From Ceratobasidium sp. AG-K (lineage: Eukaryota; Basidiomycota; Agaricomycetes; Cantharellales; Ceratobasidiaceae), in NCBI GenBank assembly GCA_037039685.1, contig JAWNGF010000009.1, forward strand, positions 248,001 to 312,000: 64,000 nucleotides of DNA, written 5' to 3'. The notes under the pieces are model-generated. The model saw only the letters and a list, made by a program, of their open reading frames with translations, was not told where the DNA came from and did no database searches. The first letter of the stretch is position 1; each line of letters begins with the position of its first letter. Positions 11,124 through 22,925 of the stretch are shown piece after piece. A program made the translations under genes and the position numbers.

Positions 11124-12685
11124 CTAGTCGGCATATATGCCAACCAAGAACTGGCTGACACCTTCGGGAGTCAGTATCCCAACATCGGTAAATACTAGGG
11201 TGATGAGATCCGGAGTTGTGTAATCGACTTCAGGGTTTTTGGCAAGCTGCTCCTTGGACATGAGCGAAACACCATGAGAACCTTTGGCAGAGCTCGGCGT
11301 CGATGCATCGAAAAAGTTTCTCACTGAAGGTCCTCGGCTCACAGCTGGGGTTGGAGGCGCCAGTGTCTCAGGCAGGTGTCCCTCACGAGAAGGGGTTCGC
11401 CGGTGAGCGGGCAAGGGAAGGATGGATCTCCCTTGCACTGGGGGGTCGTAACTTGTGAGGAAAGGATCCGTGAACGCCTGATAGACCAATTTCTTCTCGT
11501 TTTCTTTTTGCATTTCGGTAGGGCCTGGGCGGAATTTGGATCTCGTCGGTGAGCCGAATACCAGGGTTTCTCGATCGATGCCACCAACGTATGGTAGGTC
11601 GTGCTGTGAGAGCGGGAACAGGCGAAGGAACTTGTAACTTTCTGCGAGTGCATAGAATGGCACCTTTGCCGCTTTGGCGATCAATGCTGCCTGATAGGAG
11701 CCTACCGCATTGATCAAGCCTCCTGATTCGACAACTGCTTCTGACCCAACGAGCACGAGGTCGACCTTGTCCATGACATAGGCGACTGCCGAGTCCAACA
11801 CGACTGTGCAAGGAACTCCAGCGGCAGTAAGTGCTTCATAGGTCTTCATTCTGAGTGGTGGTCAGGGAATGTCAACCGTTCAGCTGGGGACCTTACCCTA
11901 GTCCTCTCGGTCGGGCCTCGGTAACGTAGACAGATATGCGTCTCTGCTTGTGAGCATGTAACAATGCATGCATAACCACTCTTGAATACGAGTGCGTCAA
12001 GATCTAGCGGTAAATGCGGTTTAGTGTCGTGCACGTGTTGTTGGGCGTGTGAACTCACAATAGAATCATCCTTGATCACCCCAAGAGCATGTTGGGCAAT
12101 GGTATTCCGGCAGGTAGCAGCCGTGGTTTGCGCATACTTTCGACCCTGTTTAACTAACTCCTCTTTATGTTTCTCGAAGGACCCAGCCTAGCTAGCCAAT
12201 GAGTGGCTTGGCGTGTAGCGTCTAATGGATGACTTGCCGCAGTGTCCTGTGGAAGAGAAGTGACGTATCGAACAAATAGGTCGCATCCGGCCGTAAGACT
12301 CAAAGGATTTGACGAACGACTCTTCAGGGCGGCCGCTCCTTTTTGGAGTGATTCAAGTAGTTGCTGCATAGTCGAAGCTACTTCAATCTCAGTTCCACCG
12401 ACGATCAGGCGAGTAGCCCGCTCACCGTTCGAGTGCCCTATTAACTCTGTCAATGCCAATACCGCTGCAAGTGGCATCGGCATTTGCTACTCAAAAATTA
12501 GATCAAATGCCATTTCCCGCGGCAAATGTACTGACATCTTCATCATTGAGAAGTCGAGTGTAGGCGTCGTGTATATCAAAGGGTTTTGCGGCAATTGGTT
12601 CGTCTTCCTGTATGTCCTGGAGCCCAGGCGCAGATATTGTTGGCGCGACAGTAGGACGCTTTGTACTGGGCTCGAGTTCGGACAT
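11124..12685 (-). CDS. GCN3: Translation initiation factor eIF2B subunit alpha
   Basis: eIF2B is the nucleotide-exchange factor for eIF2; the alpha subunit senses eIF2 phosphorylation in the integrated stress response. Five exons (12685-12536, 12486-12238, 12187-12059, 12003-11897, 11850-11124) give 453 residues. Conserved blocks are easy to see: FDIHDAYTRLLNDED, SNPLSLTAGCDLF, ILTHSYSRVV, KTYEALTAAGVPCTVVLDSA, YVMDKVDLVLVGSEAVVESG, FYALAESYKFLRLFPLSQHD and the C-terminal PEGVSQFLVGIYAD. The usual length is near 305. The extra length is mostly an insertion of about 95 low-complexity residues between QHDLP and DYTTPD. The intron at 12237-12188 appears to start with GC (GCAAGT). The gene starts 178 bp downstream of the GH31 stop codon, on the same strand. 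Confidence 0.93.
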
Positions 12686-12863
12686 AGTGCCAGTGGTTGT
12701 TCTCTGCGCAAAGTAATTAGCCTTGGCCCATGACTCATGAAGATCGCAGGTCACATGATTCATAGCTTATGCGTTTTATCAGGCTCGTATTTTCAGAAAA
12801 TGTATTTATTCACACGTTTGAATGGGTTAACAATATTAAACACAGCACTCTAGATGTCCAAAC

Positions 12864-15800
12864 TCAAGCTAAACGAGCGGTGAATCCACCCAAGTCTTTT
12901 CCGACAGTCAGCACGACCGTCTTGGCATTCGAGTCGTACTTCCAGTTTGACGACGACGCCTTGTTCGAGTTCAAGTACACGGCCTTGGGCGCTTGGGTGA
13001 CGCCCAAGAATGTAACAGTCGCAACCTTGGACTTGGACTTGTAACCAGTGCTGCCCTTGACGGTGAGTTGCTTGTTGGAGTAGCTGAACTGGAGGCGGGT
13101 CGACGACTTGGGCGAGAGCGAAACACCGTCATCAAGGTAGAGCTGTCCAGACGCCTTGCCGTCCGAACCAGGGGCAACGACAATGTTGAAGTCCTTCTCG
13201 CGGAGCGCCTTGGTGGTCATCGCGCTGCTGCTGCGAAGCGGCAAGACGGCACCTCCCTTGATGTGAACCGGGATCGAGGTGAAGTTGACGTTGGTGAGGG
13301 AGACGGTGGCACCGTTGCCTTGGACGGGCTGATAGGTGAGGAAGTCGTAGAATGTGTCCTTGGGGAGGTAGATATCAACCGACGTCGAGTTCTCTTCGGT
13401 GACGGGAGAGACGAGGATCGAATCGCCGTAGAAGAACTGAAGGTCGATACCATAGGTCTTGGTATCCTGAGGATACTTGAACCACAGACTGTTGAGCACT
13501 GGCGAGCCGTCCTCATGAGACTGCTGCATGGCGGTGTAGAAGTAATCCAAGAGCTGGTAGCTATATGCACACGAGTCAGATGACAAATCAGAAGCGCATA
13601 CAGTGATCCAACTGACCGAATAGAAATCGCATTCCTAGCAGCTTGAGCAACAGTAGGCCACAGGTAAAACTCTTGGCTGATTGAGGTATCGCCGTTGTGC
13701 TAATTTATCACGTTGGCGCAATTCCTGGTTATATAACCCAAGACAGACTCACGTTGCGGTAAAAGGGATAGAACGCTCCCAACATGGACCAGCGAGCACA
13801 GAGAGTCTCGGTTGTGTTTCCACCAAAGCCGCAGACATCGCTTCCGACCATAGGAACCTGGTAGATTCCAGCCATGGCAAGCATACCAGCAATCGAGAAA
13901 CGGTACTGGCCCCACTCGCTGAGGTTATCACCGAGCCACTTGCCGACTTGTGCGCCAGCTCCGGCAAAAGTCGAGCGGGTGATGATGAGGGGCTTCTCTC
14001 CTGGACGGCGAGCAAGCATCGCGTCACGCGTCTTGGAGGACATCATAGTACCGTACAAGTTGTCTATATCGCCCGTTTAGTGGGTTAATTGCAAAATAAA
14101 CCAGGTTAGACTCACGGGTGTCATACTCGAGCAAACCGTTGGCGTGCTTGATGTCCACATGGGCCGTACGATCACCGAGGTAAGGCAGTGCATTGCCAAT
14201 CTTGTACGGAGGCTCGTTGTAGTTGATCCCGGTCGCCTGACGAACATCCAACGAACGCTTCGTAGCATTTTGGAAAATGGGAGTGTTGGGGTCGGGCGGG
14301 CTCGTGGTACGGGGAGGCGGGTTTCCGACGGCTTGCTCATCAGGGTTGTCACAGGGGTAGTTGCAGAACTGTCAGGCGAGTAAGTCGTTTGCAACCACGA
14401 CAAATACTGGACATAAACTTACGGAAGCGGGCTCGTTCATGTCGATCCAGACGCCATCGATATCAATTCCGGTGGACGGGTCAAAGAACTCTTTGAACTC
14501 GTTGGTCCAGTACTTGTCAACCTTGGGATGGAACCAGTCTATACATTGGCCAATTAGACAGTTTCATAAGAACGGTTGGAGCCGACATACCAGGATAAAC
14601 CGCCACACCAGGCCAAACGACACCCTTGTGGATAGATCCGTTGAGCTCCTTCAAGAAAATATCATCCGCAACACCCCGATCGTACGCCTTGTATCCCTTG
14701 TTCGGCTGGTAAGCCACCGCGGGGTCGACCATGACAACTTGAATTACGTTTCAGACAACGTGCCATCGGAAGTGCGGGAATGGCTTACTGTACTGCTGGT
14801 CGTGGTTGTGCAAGTATTTGACAATCTCCCTCATCTTCGCAGTCGGGAAGTACTTGGGGTCGTTGGTGAATACTTGGCGCTCGTACATGTAATCTACCAG
14901 GCATTGTCAGAAACGCATTGAAAGAGTCGGGTTGAACACTTACCAATATCCGTCCACATTGTCTCCAAAGGAATACCAGCTGCAGAGTAGTTCGTAATGA
15001 CGTTGGAAACATCGACAAAGTCCCTGTAGCCGTAGCGGCACTGGTGGAATCCAAGACCCCAGTACGGAATCGCGGCAGGCAATCCAGCCTATGACACCGA
15101 GGATAAGTCTAAAATGTATTGGAAAATAAAAACACCACGACACTCACGAGTTTAGCGTATCCACGACTGACGTCGGCCGGGCTGGACTTGCCGTCGCTTC
15201 CACCAATAAAGTACAAGTCCAAAATCCCTCCAATGGTGTTGTATTCCAAGCTTCCCTGACGGAGTTTGACGTCCATTCCATTGCTGTTCAGCAGCAAAAC
15301 AGCATGGGTGCCGGTCGTGCGGTGCTCAAAGTAGATTGGGTGTGCGCCGTACTGGAGAAGACGTCAGGGATCTGCAGGGTGCGGGGAAGTTTGATTGCGG
15401 ATTTACCAAATTCGTCCCCGGAGCGATACCATAGGCATCGCGGTTCCAAATGGTCCGAGTAGTGTTGGTGGGGTCGAGCCGGAAGGTGTTGGTATGTTCT
15501 CCGAGACCGTAGATGTTCGCATCGTTGGGGACAGCGGTCTTGAGGCTGATGTGGGTTTCAGCCAAACAAGGAGCGAGTGCCAGCGGTCAATACGTAATCA
15601 ACAGGGAAAGCGTGAGATTGACCCACCGGAGATACTGCTCTTCAAAGACCAATGTGCTACCCTTGGTGTCGAAGAGGACCTCGCCGGTCTTCTTCCTGCT
15701 CACGCTGAACGAAAAGGGGCTGGCCACGTATTTGAAGACCAGGTTTGCCGAGGAGGCCGTAACCTTGGACTTGGAGCGAGGGAAGACCTCCTGGGGGACC

Positions 15801-16153
15801 TCATAGCGCTTCCCGGCGGAGTCGCCAATCTTGACATGGATGCGGTCCCCTACGACAAGCGAGTTGGACCGTGTTCAAGGACATAATGAACCCGACTTAC
15901 TGTCTTCGTACGTAACTTCCAACTTGAGCTTCTCGATGTCGGGGCCGTAAATACCACACGAGGCCGCGAGCGAGAGTTCGGCGGTCAGACCATTGCTGTT
16001 GGTTTTGACGTTATTGGCGGTGTACCCCTTGCAGCTATCGGGGTTGGTGTTTTGTCGAGAGACGAGCGAGGCAAAATCGGGCTCAGAGACAGCAGACGAC
16101 GAGCCGAGTGCGGTTCCCACAAGGGAGAGGGTAGTGAGCAAGGTGGTTTTCAT
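12864..16153 (-). CDS. Secreted GH31 alpha-glucosidase
   Basis: Twelve exons give 891 residues (exon starts 16153, 15849, 15545, 15351, 15088, 14893, 14737, 14538, 14368, 14063, 13699, 13560). An N-terminal signal peptide ([17 protein letters not shown]) sends it out of the cell. The GH31 fold is clear: [15 protein letters not shown], then [16 protein letters not shown], then [14 protein letters not shown]. The nucleophile Asp lies in [10 protein letters not shown] and the acid/base Asp in [17 protein letters not shown]. The enzyme removes glucose from the non-reducing end of maltose, maltodextrin and starch. All eleven introns are 50-81 nt with GT-AG borders and the frame is unbroken. In the acid/base block the common RxxGHW reading is AQVGKW, so substrate range may differ. 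A TATAAAA box lies about 80 bp upstream of the ATG. Confidence 0.95.
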
Positions 16154-16232
16154 GGCGAACACCACTACGTCGAGAACTCCGGCTGAAGGGGGAAGCTCAG
16201 GCTGGACAAGCGAGTACAAATGCATTGTCCCC

Positions 16233-16239
16233 TTTTATA
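16233..16239 (-). promoter_or_regulatory. TATA box of the GH31 gene
   Basis: TATAAAA on the minus strand, about 80 bp upstream of the ATG at 16153. The rest of the 820-bp divergent region to the EBP2 start shows no other clear site. Confidence 0.55.
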
Positions 16240-16973
16240 ATACCTTTTGCCGGCGAAAAAAGGCCACGGCGTCCGGGTGCTTTCTGCAAGAAGAGTAAAT
16301 GTGGGGTCTGAGTGGGTTCTCCACAGAAGAACGTGAACGGCTGGGTCGGCGCCAATGACGTCCAAAGCACATGGATGCTGAGGTCATCCAGGTAACTTGA
16401 GCTTCTGAGCGTCCGTCAAGGTCAGCCGGCCTGCGATCATCTACCCGGCTCGTTCTAATCGGAAAGCTTGCAGGGTCGGCTGCAAATTTGGAGTCTGGGC
16501 ATTACCTGAGTGGGTGCCAAGTCGTGCGGGTAATCGAATGGCGAGGACCGAAGAGGCAGTCTGGATGAATATTGGCCCAGCGGGTTTGGCACTCGATAGA
16601 AGCCGAGGTTTGAATAGTCAGAAACCTCGTTCGTTGGGGATAAGAGATAGAATATGGCAAAGGGCATGTAGCCGGTCCCATTGACTTATTTCATCGACGA
16701 TTCATCGGTTGTCGACTTCGGCGGTTCTGCAGAGAACAGGGCTTTCTGATCGCATAAATACTTTTCTCATGAGATTAATATACATGCCGTTACCTCGTGC
16801 ACTTTCACGAGTCAAGAAGATCAATTAATTTCTGTAGACCCAAGGAGAACGTTCGTTTGTGATTTTCCTAGATTTAGAATTGGTATTGGCCGGCTCAGAG
16901 ATAAGATAAGATTAGCAAGCGCCGAGATGCTGACATTGTCAGGGACCACTCGAATTTTGTGTTTACGCTCATC

Positions 16974-18415
16974 ATGGCTCGCACTTCTGCTAAAAACCTG
17001 AAACAGTCCTCTAAGCTATCCAAGCCAAAATACAAGCCCGTAGAGGCGCCAAAACCAGCACCTGTTGTTGAACCAGCACCCATTTCCACCGGGGTTGAGG
17101 CTGACGCCGAAGCTGACTCGGACTCAGACTCAGACTCGGAGGATGAGGGCGTCGACGAGGAGGGAATGGAAAAGCTGATGCAGCTGCTGGGGGAGGACGG
17201 GCTGGACGATATTGCAGAGCATCAGCTAAGTGAGTTGGGGCTGGGAGATGGGGAAAGCGAGGACGACTCGGAGGAAGACGAAGATGACTCTGAAGCCGAG
17301 GACGAAGAGCAAGAGGTGGGCGCAGATGACGGCGAGGATGCATCGGACAGCGGATGGGTCGATGAGGACGAGGAAATGGAGGCCACCAACAGCCAGCCCG
17401 CTCCCCCAGCCAAAACCAAAGCCACTCAAGTTGCAGAAGAAGACGACGAGGAAGCTGTCCCGCTCGACGAGGTCTCAGACGTAGAAGAGGATATCGTACC
17501 GAAACAAAAGATTGTCATAAACAACGAGGCAAGCATGGAGTCACCCTTACGCATAACGAGTTAACATTTCACCATTAGCTCGCACTCAAACGAATTCGCG
17601 AAACGATCGAGCTCGGAAAGGACATGCCATGGTCGGAAACACTCGCATTCACGAGCTCAATACCATTGGACGTCCCCAACGCAGACGACGATCTCAACCG
17701 GGAACTCGCATTGTAGGCACTAGCTCATGTACTCCCCTACCAAATACTAATAACTCGTTGTAGCTACAAGCAAGCCCTCGATACAGCAAATACCGCCCGT
17801 GCCAAATTCGCTGCCGCAAAGCTCCCATTCTCACGGCCCTCGGATTATTTCGCTGAAATGGTCAAGAGCGACTCTCACATGGAGCGCATCCGCCAGCGCT
17901 TGCTCGACGAGCGGGCGGGAATTCAAAAGAGCGAAGCGGCCAAGAAGCAGCGCGAGCTCAAGAAGATTGGGAAGCAGGTACAGGTGGAGAAATTGAAGGA
18001 GCGAGAAAAGGGCAAGAAGGAGATGAACGAACGTGTCAAGGGCTTGAAGCGAAGTGCGTCTTGCCAAACCCCCGTGGAGTACTAGACTAACTGGGTACAT
18101 AGAGCGAGGGGAGCTCTTGATGCCCAAGACTCTGAAGCATTCGACGTTGCTGTCGAGGATGCTATTTCCGATCGACCTGCCAAACGTGGCAAACCGAATA
18201 TGAGCCGGTCGAAACGGGACTCCAAGTTCGGATTTGGCGGTGCTGGCACCAAAGGTCGACGAGGCAAACAAAACACCAAGGAGAGTACAGAGAGCTTTGA
18301 ATTTAGGGGCGGGAAGGGTCGAGAAAAGGCGAAACATGGGCCTGGAGGTAAACGAGGTAAACGAGCCCCGCCAAAGCGGCTAGGCAAGAGCAGACGGAAT
18401 TCTAGTCGAAAGTAG
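16974..18415 (+). CDS. EBP2: rRNA-processing protein EBP2
   Basis: EBP2 is a nucleolar factor for 27S pre-rRNA processing and 60S ribosome assembly. Four exons (16974-17528, 17579-17712, 17764-18053, 18105-18415) give 429 residues. The N-terminal third is strongly acidic (long Asp/Glu/Ser runs), the middle holds the conserved EBP2 domain (DMPWSETLAFTS, DDLNRELAFYKQAL, KLPFSRPSDYFAEMVKSDSH), and the tail is Lys/Arg/Gly-rich and nucleolar-like (KFGFGGAGTKGRRGKQN). Intron 1 begins GCAAGC, apparently a GC-AG intron. Intron 3 needs the second AG of CATAGAG to keep frame. The ATG at 16974 (MARTSAKNLKQSS) is chosen over an ATG five codons upstream because it starts the basic leader usual in the family. 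Confidence 0.92.
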
Positions 18416-18463
18416 CGGTTTATTGGTTTAGTCTACTAGCTATGGCATGGGACAATCTGAAAA

Positions 18464-19720
18464 TTATTCTTGCACGGAAAGCTTAAAGACTTGGGGTTAT
18501 GCTATTAATAAGGTGTCAAGAAATGCAAGGTTATAACTTACTATCCGGTCGTGCATAATGTCCAACGACATCAAGGTCTAGTTTGCCTCTCACACAATCA
18601 TCTAAATCCACCTCGGCGGTTAGAACTCCCTCTCCCTCGCGCAGCGGACCAGCAAGAACGTCTCCGAGAGGGCCGATAATAACACTTCCCCCGCCAATCA
18701 TTACCTATGCGCACGCATCGTCATATCGTCACTCGGTGGGATCTGAACTGAGCAAATTGGGCGAGTGACTTACCGCCTCTGGATCGGGCTCGGAGCCTGC
18801 TGGAATTGCATGACCTTCCGGGAAATCTTTCTGTTGCGCATATTGGCACGCAGCGAGGCGAAACAGCGTCCTTCGAGAGCGATATGCGTCATGGTACTCT
18901 GCCAGACAGTACGCGAATCCACCGTTGGAGCACAGTACAGTTGGACACCCTTGCTATAATAGTGGGTTCGCACTACAAAGGGTCACATTTAGTATACAGT
19001 TAGGCGATAAGTTGTATAAGCTCACAAAGCGGCATGTAGTTCTCCCTTGATTATAAATGTGTCACCACCCCTCTGCCCTTGCATGACTTGAATATACGTA
19101 CCAGCATATAGCTGCTGAAATCATTGCCTTGACTGGAGCTTGTTCCTTAACCTCGCTCTCAAACTTCTGTTCGATCACAGGTAGGGTGGACCCATCTCCC
19201 ATCCCCCACACCAGTCGCTCCGTCGCCGTAGGCATAAGCTTTCGATGCTTGCCCACCAGGCCTGCTGCGGGGTCTACAAAAATAGTCGTGCAATACAGCG
19301 TACCTGCGCTTGACGCATAGTCTTCTTTCTCGATCACACCGACGACCAGGAACACGTCATTCGCGCGCGCGATGGCCTCGATGCGCGCAAGACCAGGGGA
19401 GCCAGGAGAGAGCGCGATTGCTGCGGAGTGGTATCGGAGGAACTCGTCTCGGCCTTCTGAGGTCCGAGAGCCAATCACCGCACCAAAGCTAGAGTAACGA
19501 GGGTAGCCGCCGACGCTGTAAAGGGGAATGAGGTGAGTTGAAGTTGGCGAATAAGTGAGCCACGTATGTGTATTTACAAGGCTTCTGGGAAGACGCAGAG
19601 CCGGGAGCCATCACGCTCCTTGGCCTGGCGGACGAGACGATCGAGCTTATCCAATGTGTCATCAAGTGAGTAGGCCGCAGTGCATGTTTGGACCACCGAG
19701 ACTTTGAGTTTTTGAGGCAT
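18464..19720 (-). CDS. Nitrilase-family carbon-nitrogen hydrolase, one frameshift
   Basis: Six exons: 19720-19578, 19515-19102, 19045-19026 (a 20-nt microexon), 18971-18774, 18704-18542, 18489-18464. The catalytic Glu-Lys-Cys triad is present: Glu in LCVFPEAF, Lys in [14 protein letters not shown], Cys in ISAAICWENYMPL. The blocks [19 protein letters not shown] and [18 protein letters not shown] complete a normal fungal aliphatic nitrilase or cyanide-hydratase-like enzyme, which converts nitriles to acids or amides. In exon 4 the frame breaks inside a T run (18861-18863 on the plus strand). One extra base would restore [15 protein letters not shown], as expected for the family. As written the protein would be truncated. 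Everything else is intact, so sequencing error is likelier than decay. The substrate cannot be told from sequence. Confidence 0.88.
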
Positions 19721-20010
19721 ACCGATGCAACAGTAATAATCCACGTATGCTACAGCTGAATGTCGTAAGCAGCTTGACGAGTCAGAAAGCAGATTTTGGT
19801 TCGTCGCGTTGTGAGAACCATGCGGGTTATAAACTTCCGATTAATTGAAATACCGGCGATAAGCGAGTGAAACGGTTCATATATTATTGAAGAGAGCGGA
19901 CAATGTACAAGGCAACTAAGCTAGGGATAACAGTCACATGAGTGTAGGAACACATTGTGCCAGACAATACAGCAGGAGACAAACCACAATCCGATCCAGC
20001 CCGAACCAAG

Positions 20011-21200
20011 TTACGCGTGGTTCTTCTCCATCCGACGTCGCTTTCGCTCTTGTTCCTCAAGTATCAGCGCCTCTGCTGCAGACAAGGAACGTTTCTTTGG
20101 AGCATCCGATGACGCAGCAGACTTGGAGGCTGCCTTGAAGACGTTCCCGGACTTGAGAGCGTTTCCGGACTTTAGAGGGTTGCTACCAGCCTTGAATGCA
20201 TTCCCGGGCTTGAACACATTGACAGGCTTGACGGAGACTGATGAAGTGCCTATGGCAACCGGAGTGGATGTCGAAGTACCCTCCTCTGCCTTGACCTCGG
20301 GGTCTTGCTTGGCCAAAGACGAGGAGGCTTCATCGGCTGGAGGAGATTGCTTCTTCATGCCAAAGGAGAGTACGAGCTTCTCCCCTTCGTCTCGCTTCAG
20401 TTCTTGAGGGGCAGGTCCAGCCGATTCCTCATCATCTTGACCTCCCGCCTCCCGCGCACGCTCGATTTGTTCCGCGATTAGGTTCCTCTCGCGCTGCTCG
20501 TCAGACGTGGTGGAACGTTCCTTCTTCCGAGCTGCATCCTGAACACACTTTCGTCATTTCAACCCCCAGCGGCACTATCTAATGGACTCACCGCCTTGGC
20601 CAGCGCTTTCGGGGAGTTATCGATCCAAGCAATGAACCAGCCCTTCTCCGTCTCGTCCACATGTGCAATACCAGCGCGCCCCAAGTGCTTGCAAAACCCT
20701 GCTAGCGTAACCCATCTTGTTGCGTTCATGTGAAGGTGGTGCTTGTCTTGGATATACTCTTGGTACACCTGGTTGGCGCGAACTCGTTTCGTGCCGAATC
20801 TATGAACGGATTAGGCCATGTATCAGCACATACGTCGGCAATGACCTTACCTTCGAGACAACAGCGCTACAAACTCCGATTGGAATTGACTAGAAAAGTC
20901 GGCTATGTGGCGACCGGCATTCTCGCCAACTACCAGCATCTGCCGCAGATGGGCTTCGGATTGCATGTGGCACTTGAATCCGTTTTCATCTCGACACTGC
21001 TTCATACACACTTGACAGTACCAACGAAGTTTTTGAAGCCCTGGTGCGCATGGTTAAGTACCAGCTGTGCCAACATCATCATTAAACTCACCCTTGGACT
21101 TCATGGCATTCGCCAAATACTTCCTGTAGGATAACTCAACAAACAGCTTCTTAGGCTATTAAATTTCTACTTACGGGGTTCCGACTTCAGCTCGAGGCAT
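20011..21200 (-). CDS. Kin17 DNA/RNA-binding protein
   Basis: Five exons (21200-21175, 21123-21092, 21040-20851, 20799-20592, 20538-20011) give 327 residues. The start MPRAEVGTPKYLANAMKSKG is the invariant Kin17 N-terminus. The C2H2 zinc finger follows (CQVCMKQCRDENGFKCHMQS then EAH), then the winged-helix Kin17 domain (VRANQVYQEYIQDKHHLHMN, ATRWVTLAGFCKHLGR, ETEKGWFIAWID). The C-terminus is charged and repeats the unit FKxGNALKSGN, ending with a basic stretch (ERKRRRMEKNHA). Human Kin17 has an extra C-terminal SH3-like and KOW region that is not seen here. Kin17 takes part in nuclear RNA processing and the DNA damage response. The first two exons are only 26 and 32 nt. Confidence 0.93.
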
Positions 21201-22152
21201 ATTTGCAAGAATTCAGTAAACGATCGTTGAGGATGAGTGTGGACAGCCGCAAGCCCTATCCGCTGAGTAATCCAGCCGCGGACAGTGGAGTGATTTAAGC
21301 GCCGAGTGCTTGACTGCCTGGCTCACAACGACCGACTCCCGGTGTGGAGCACCATCTCAACGGCAAATCACACTTGTATAAAACTAGTATTCCTGCAGCG
21401 CCCCATCCATAACACTGAATCAACATCACAATATTTTATGTTCCCCATTTACGCTTGCATTTCACCAGCTGAGAACCCGACTTGACCCCCACAACCGTTC
21501 TGTTTGTATGCTACTCGACTGGGCTCTTGTTCGAAAGCTCAATTAAGGTCATAAATTCCTCTCCGCGTAAGTTGTAAATAACCCCGCCGATACTCTCAGT
21601 CGCTGGATTCACTACCTTGTCTCAAGGCAACTGAGGACTACAAGCCAGTTTAGCACGTTTAAGTTCTTGCCTCGGCTCCTTCTACCAACATGCCACTATC
21701 CGCAACTCATCGTCGGGAACTTCTGTATCTCAACAACCTCATACATACAGTTGCGCATAAAGATGCCAGGTCTGGCCTCGTTTGCCACTGAAACGCAGTC
21801 CATCAGGGACGCCCCCACGGACATTATTGCCAAGTCCGCTCACGCGGGAGCAGCCTAAGCTAGACTTGTATTTGTACCAGCTCACGGTACGAGCCACAAG
21901 CTCCGTGCAACTCATCTCAGCGTCAACAAATGATCCAAGTCCCGCCTCACACCGTATAGGCGAGATTGTTTGGGTGACAGTGTTCTATAACTCGCCACTC
22001 TCTTTGGCTGGTCTCACGAACTTTGATTTGCCTCCACATTCTACCTAGCTCTCTAACTTTCCCTCTAGATTCTAGTTGTACGACACTCTTTCCCCACCTA
22101 GGCGAGACATACTTCTATATTGCTCGCTATTACGCTCTCTTTGAGTTTCCTT
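21201..22152. other. Divergent region between Kin17 and the thioredoxin gene
   Basis: About 950 bases containing both promoters. Two overlapping short plus-strand ORFs lie near 21667-22048, but their frames overlap and neither resembles a protein I know, so no gene is called. Confidence 0.45.
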
Positions 22153-22794
22153 ATGGGTGGTCAGCATAGCAAGATCGGTAGTGACACAGTGCACTCGACG
22201 GTGGAACGAACAGTGGCGGCTATCAAAGACCACGCGGATTTCCGACGCATAGTAGGCCGTAGCTCCTCCAACCCCGAGTACAGAGGCTAACTTGATTTTC
22301 AGATTTCAAGTGGTAAATATGTTGTAGTTGACTTTTGGGCCCACAAGTAGGATCAATTATTATTGGACGGGCTTCGCACTAAATTATAACTTAGCTGTGC
22401 GCCATGCAACCAAATCGCTCCCCTTTTCGAGAAGCATAGCAAGAGCTTTCCTCACGCCGAGTTTTACAAAGTGAACGTAGACGACTACCCGGTATGAGCA
22501 TTTGATCATATCCTACATTACCCCCTAACTCTAGCGCACTTGTGATACATAGAAAATCGCAGACGACGCTAAAATCAAGACAGTATGTTCAGAGATGCAA
22601 AGTGTGATTCGTAACTTGATCCATCATCCAGATGCCGACGATTGTAGTTTTTAAAGACGGAAAGAAGAAGGCGCAGCTTAAGGGAGCGGACCCAAACGGG
22701 TTACTGGTTAGTTTAGAGTAATTCTTCGGCTTATGCTTTGCTGAGCTCATCGCCACAGACGCTGCTTCAGAAGTATACGAATGCTGATGTTTAG
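22153..22794 (+). CDS. Thioredoxin-like protein with a CAPC active site and a myristoylation motif
   Basis: Six exons (22153-22251, 22303-22346, 22395-22491, 22553-22582, 22632-22706, 22759-22794) give 126 residues. The thioredoxin fold is plain: VVVDFWA, active site N-C-A-P-C, FEKHSKSFPHAEFYKVNVDD, the cis-proline loop KTMPTIVVFKDG, and the C-terminal helix LLTLLQKYTNADV. Two things are unusual. The canonical W-C-G-P-C is H-N-C-A-P-C, losing the Trp and Gly that set redox potential and partner choice. The protein also starts MGGQHSKIG, which fits the N-myristoylation consensus (Gly2, Ser6), and carries an N-terminal extension of about 20 residues. Both catalytic Cys remain, so thiol-disulfide activity is plausible. 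Membrane attachment is inference. Confidence 0.88.
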
Positions 22795-22925
22795 CTCGGG
22801 ATACTACGTTTTATGCGCACATATATTACGACCTGCTATCAGTTACAATGTACCTAATACTAATCCGGATGCGTTAATACCTCATTCACAGCTGGAGACA
22901 AAATAGACAATCAAAGAGAATCCAA

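Noticed and set aside
12993..13583. 196-codon plus-strand frame opposite the GH31 last exon
   Set aside because: Antisense shadow of a conserved GH31 C-terminal domain.
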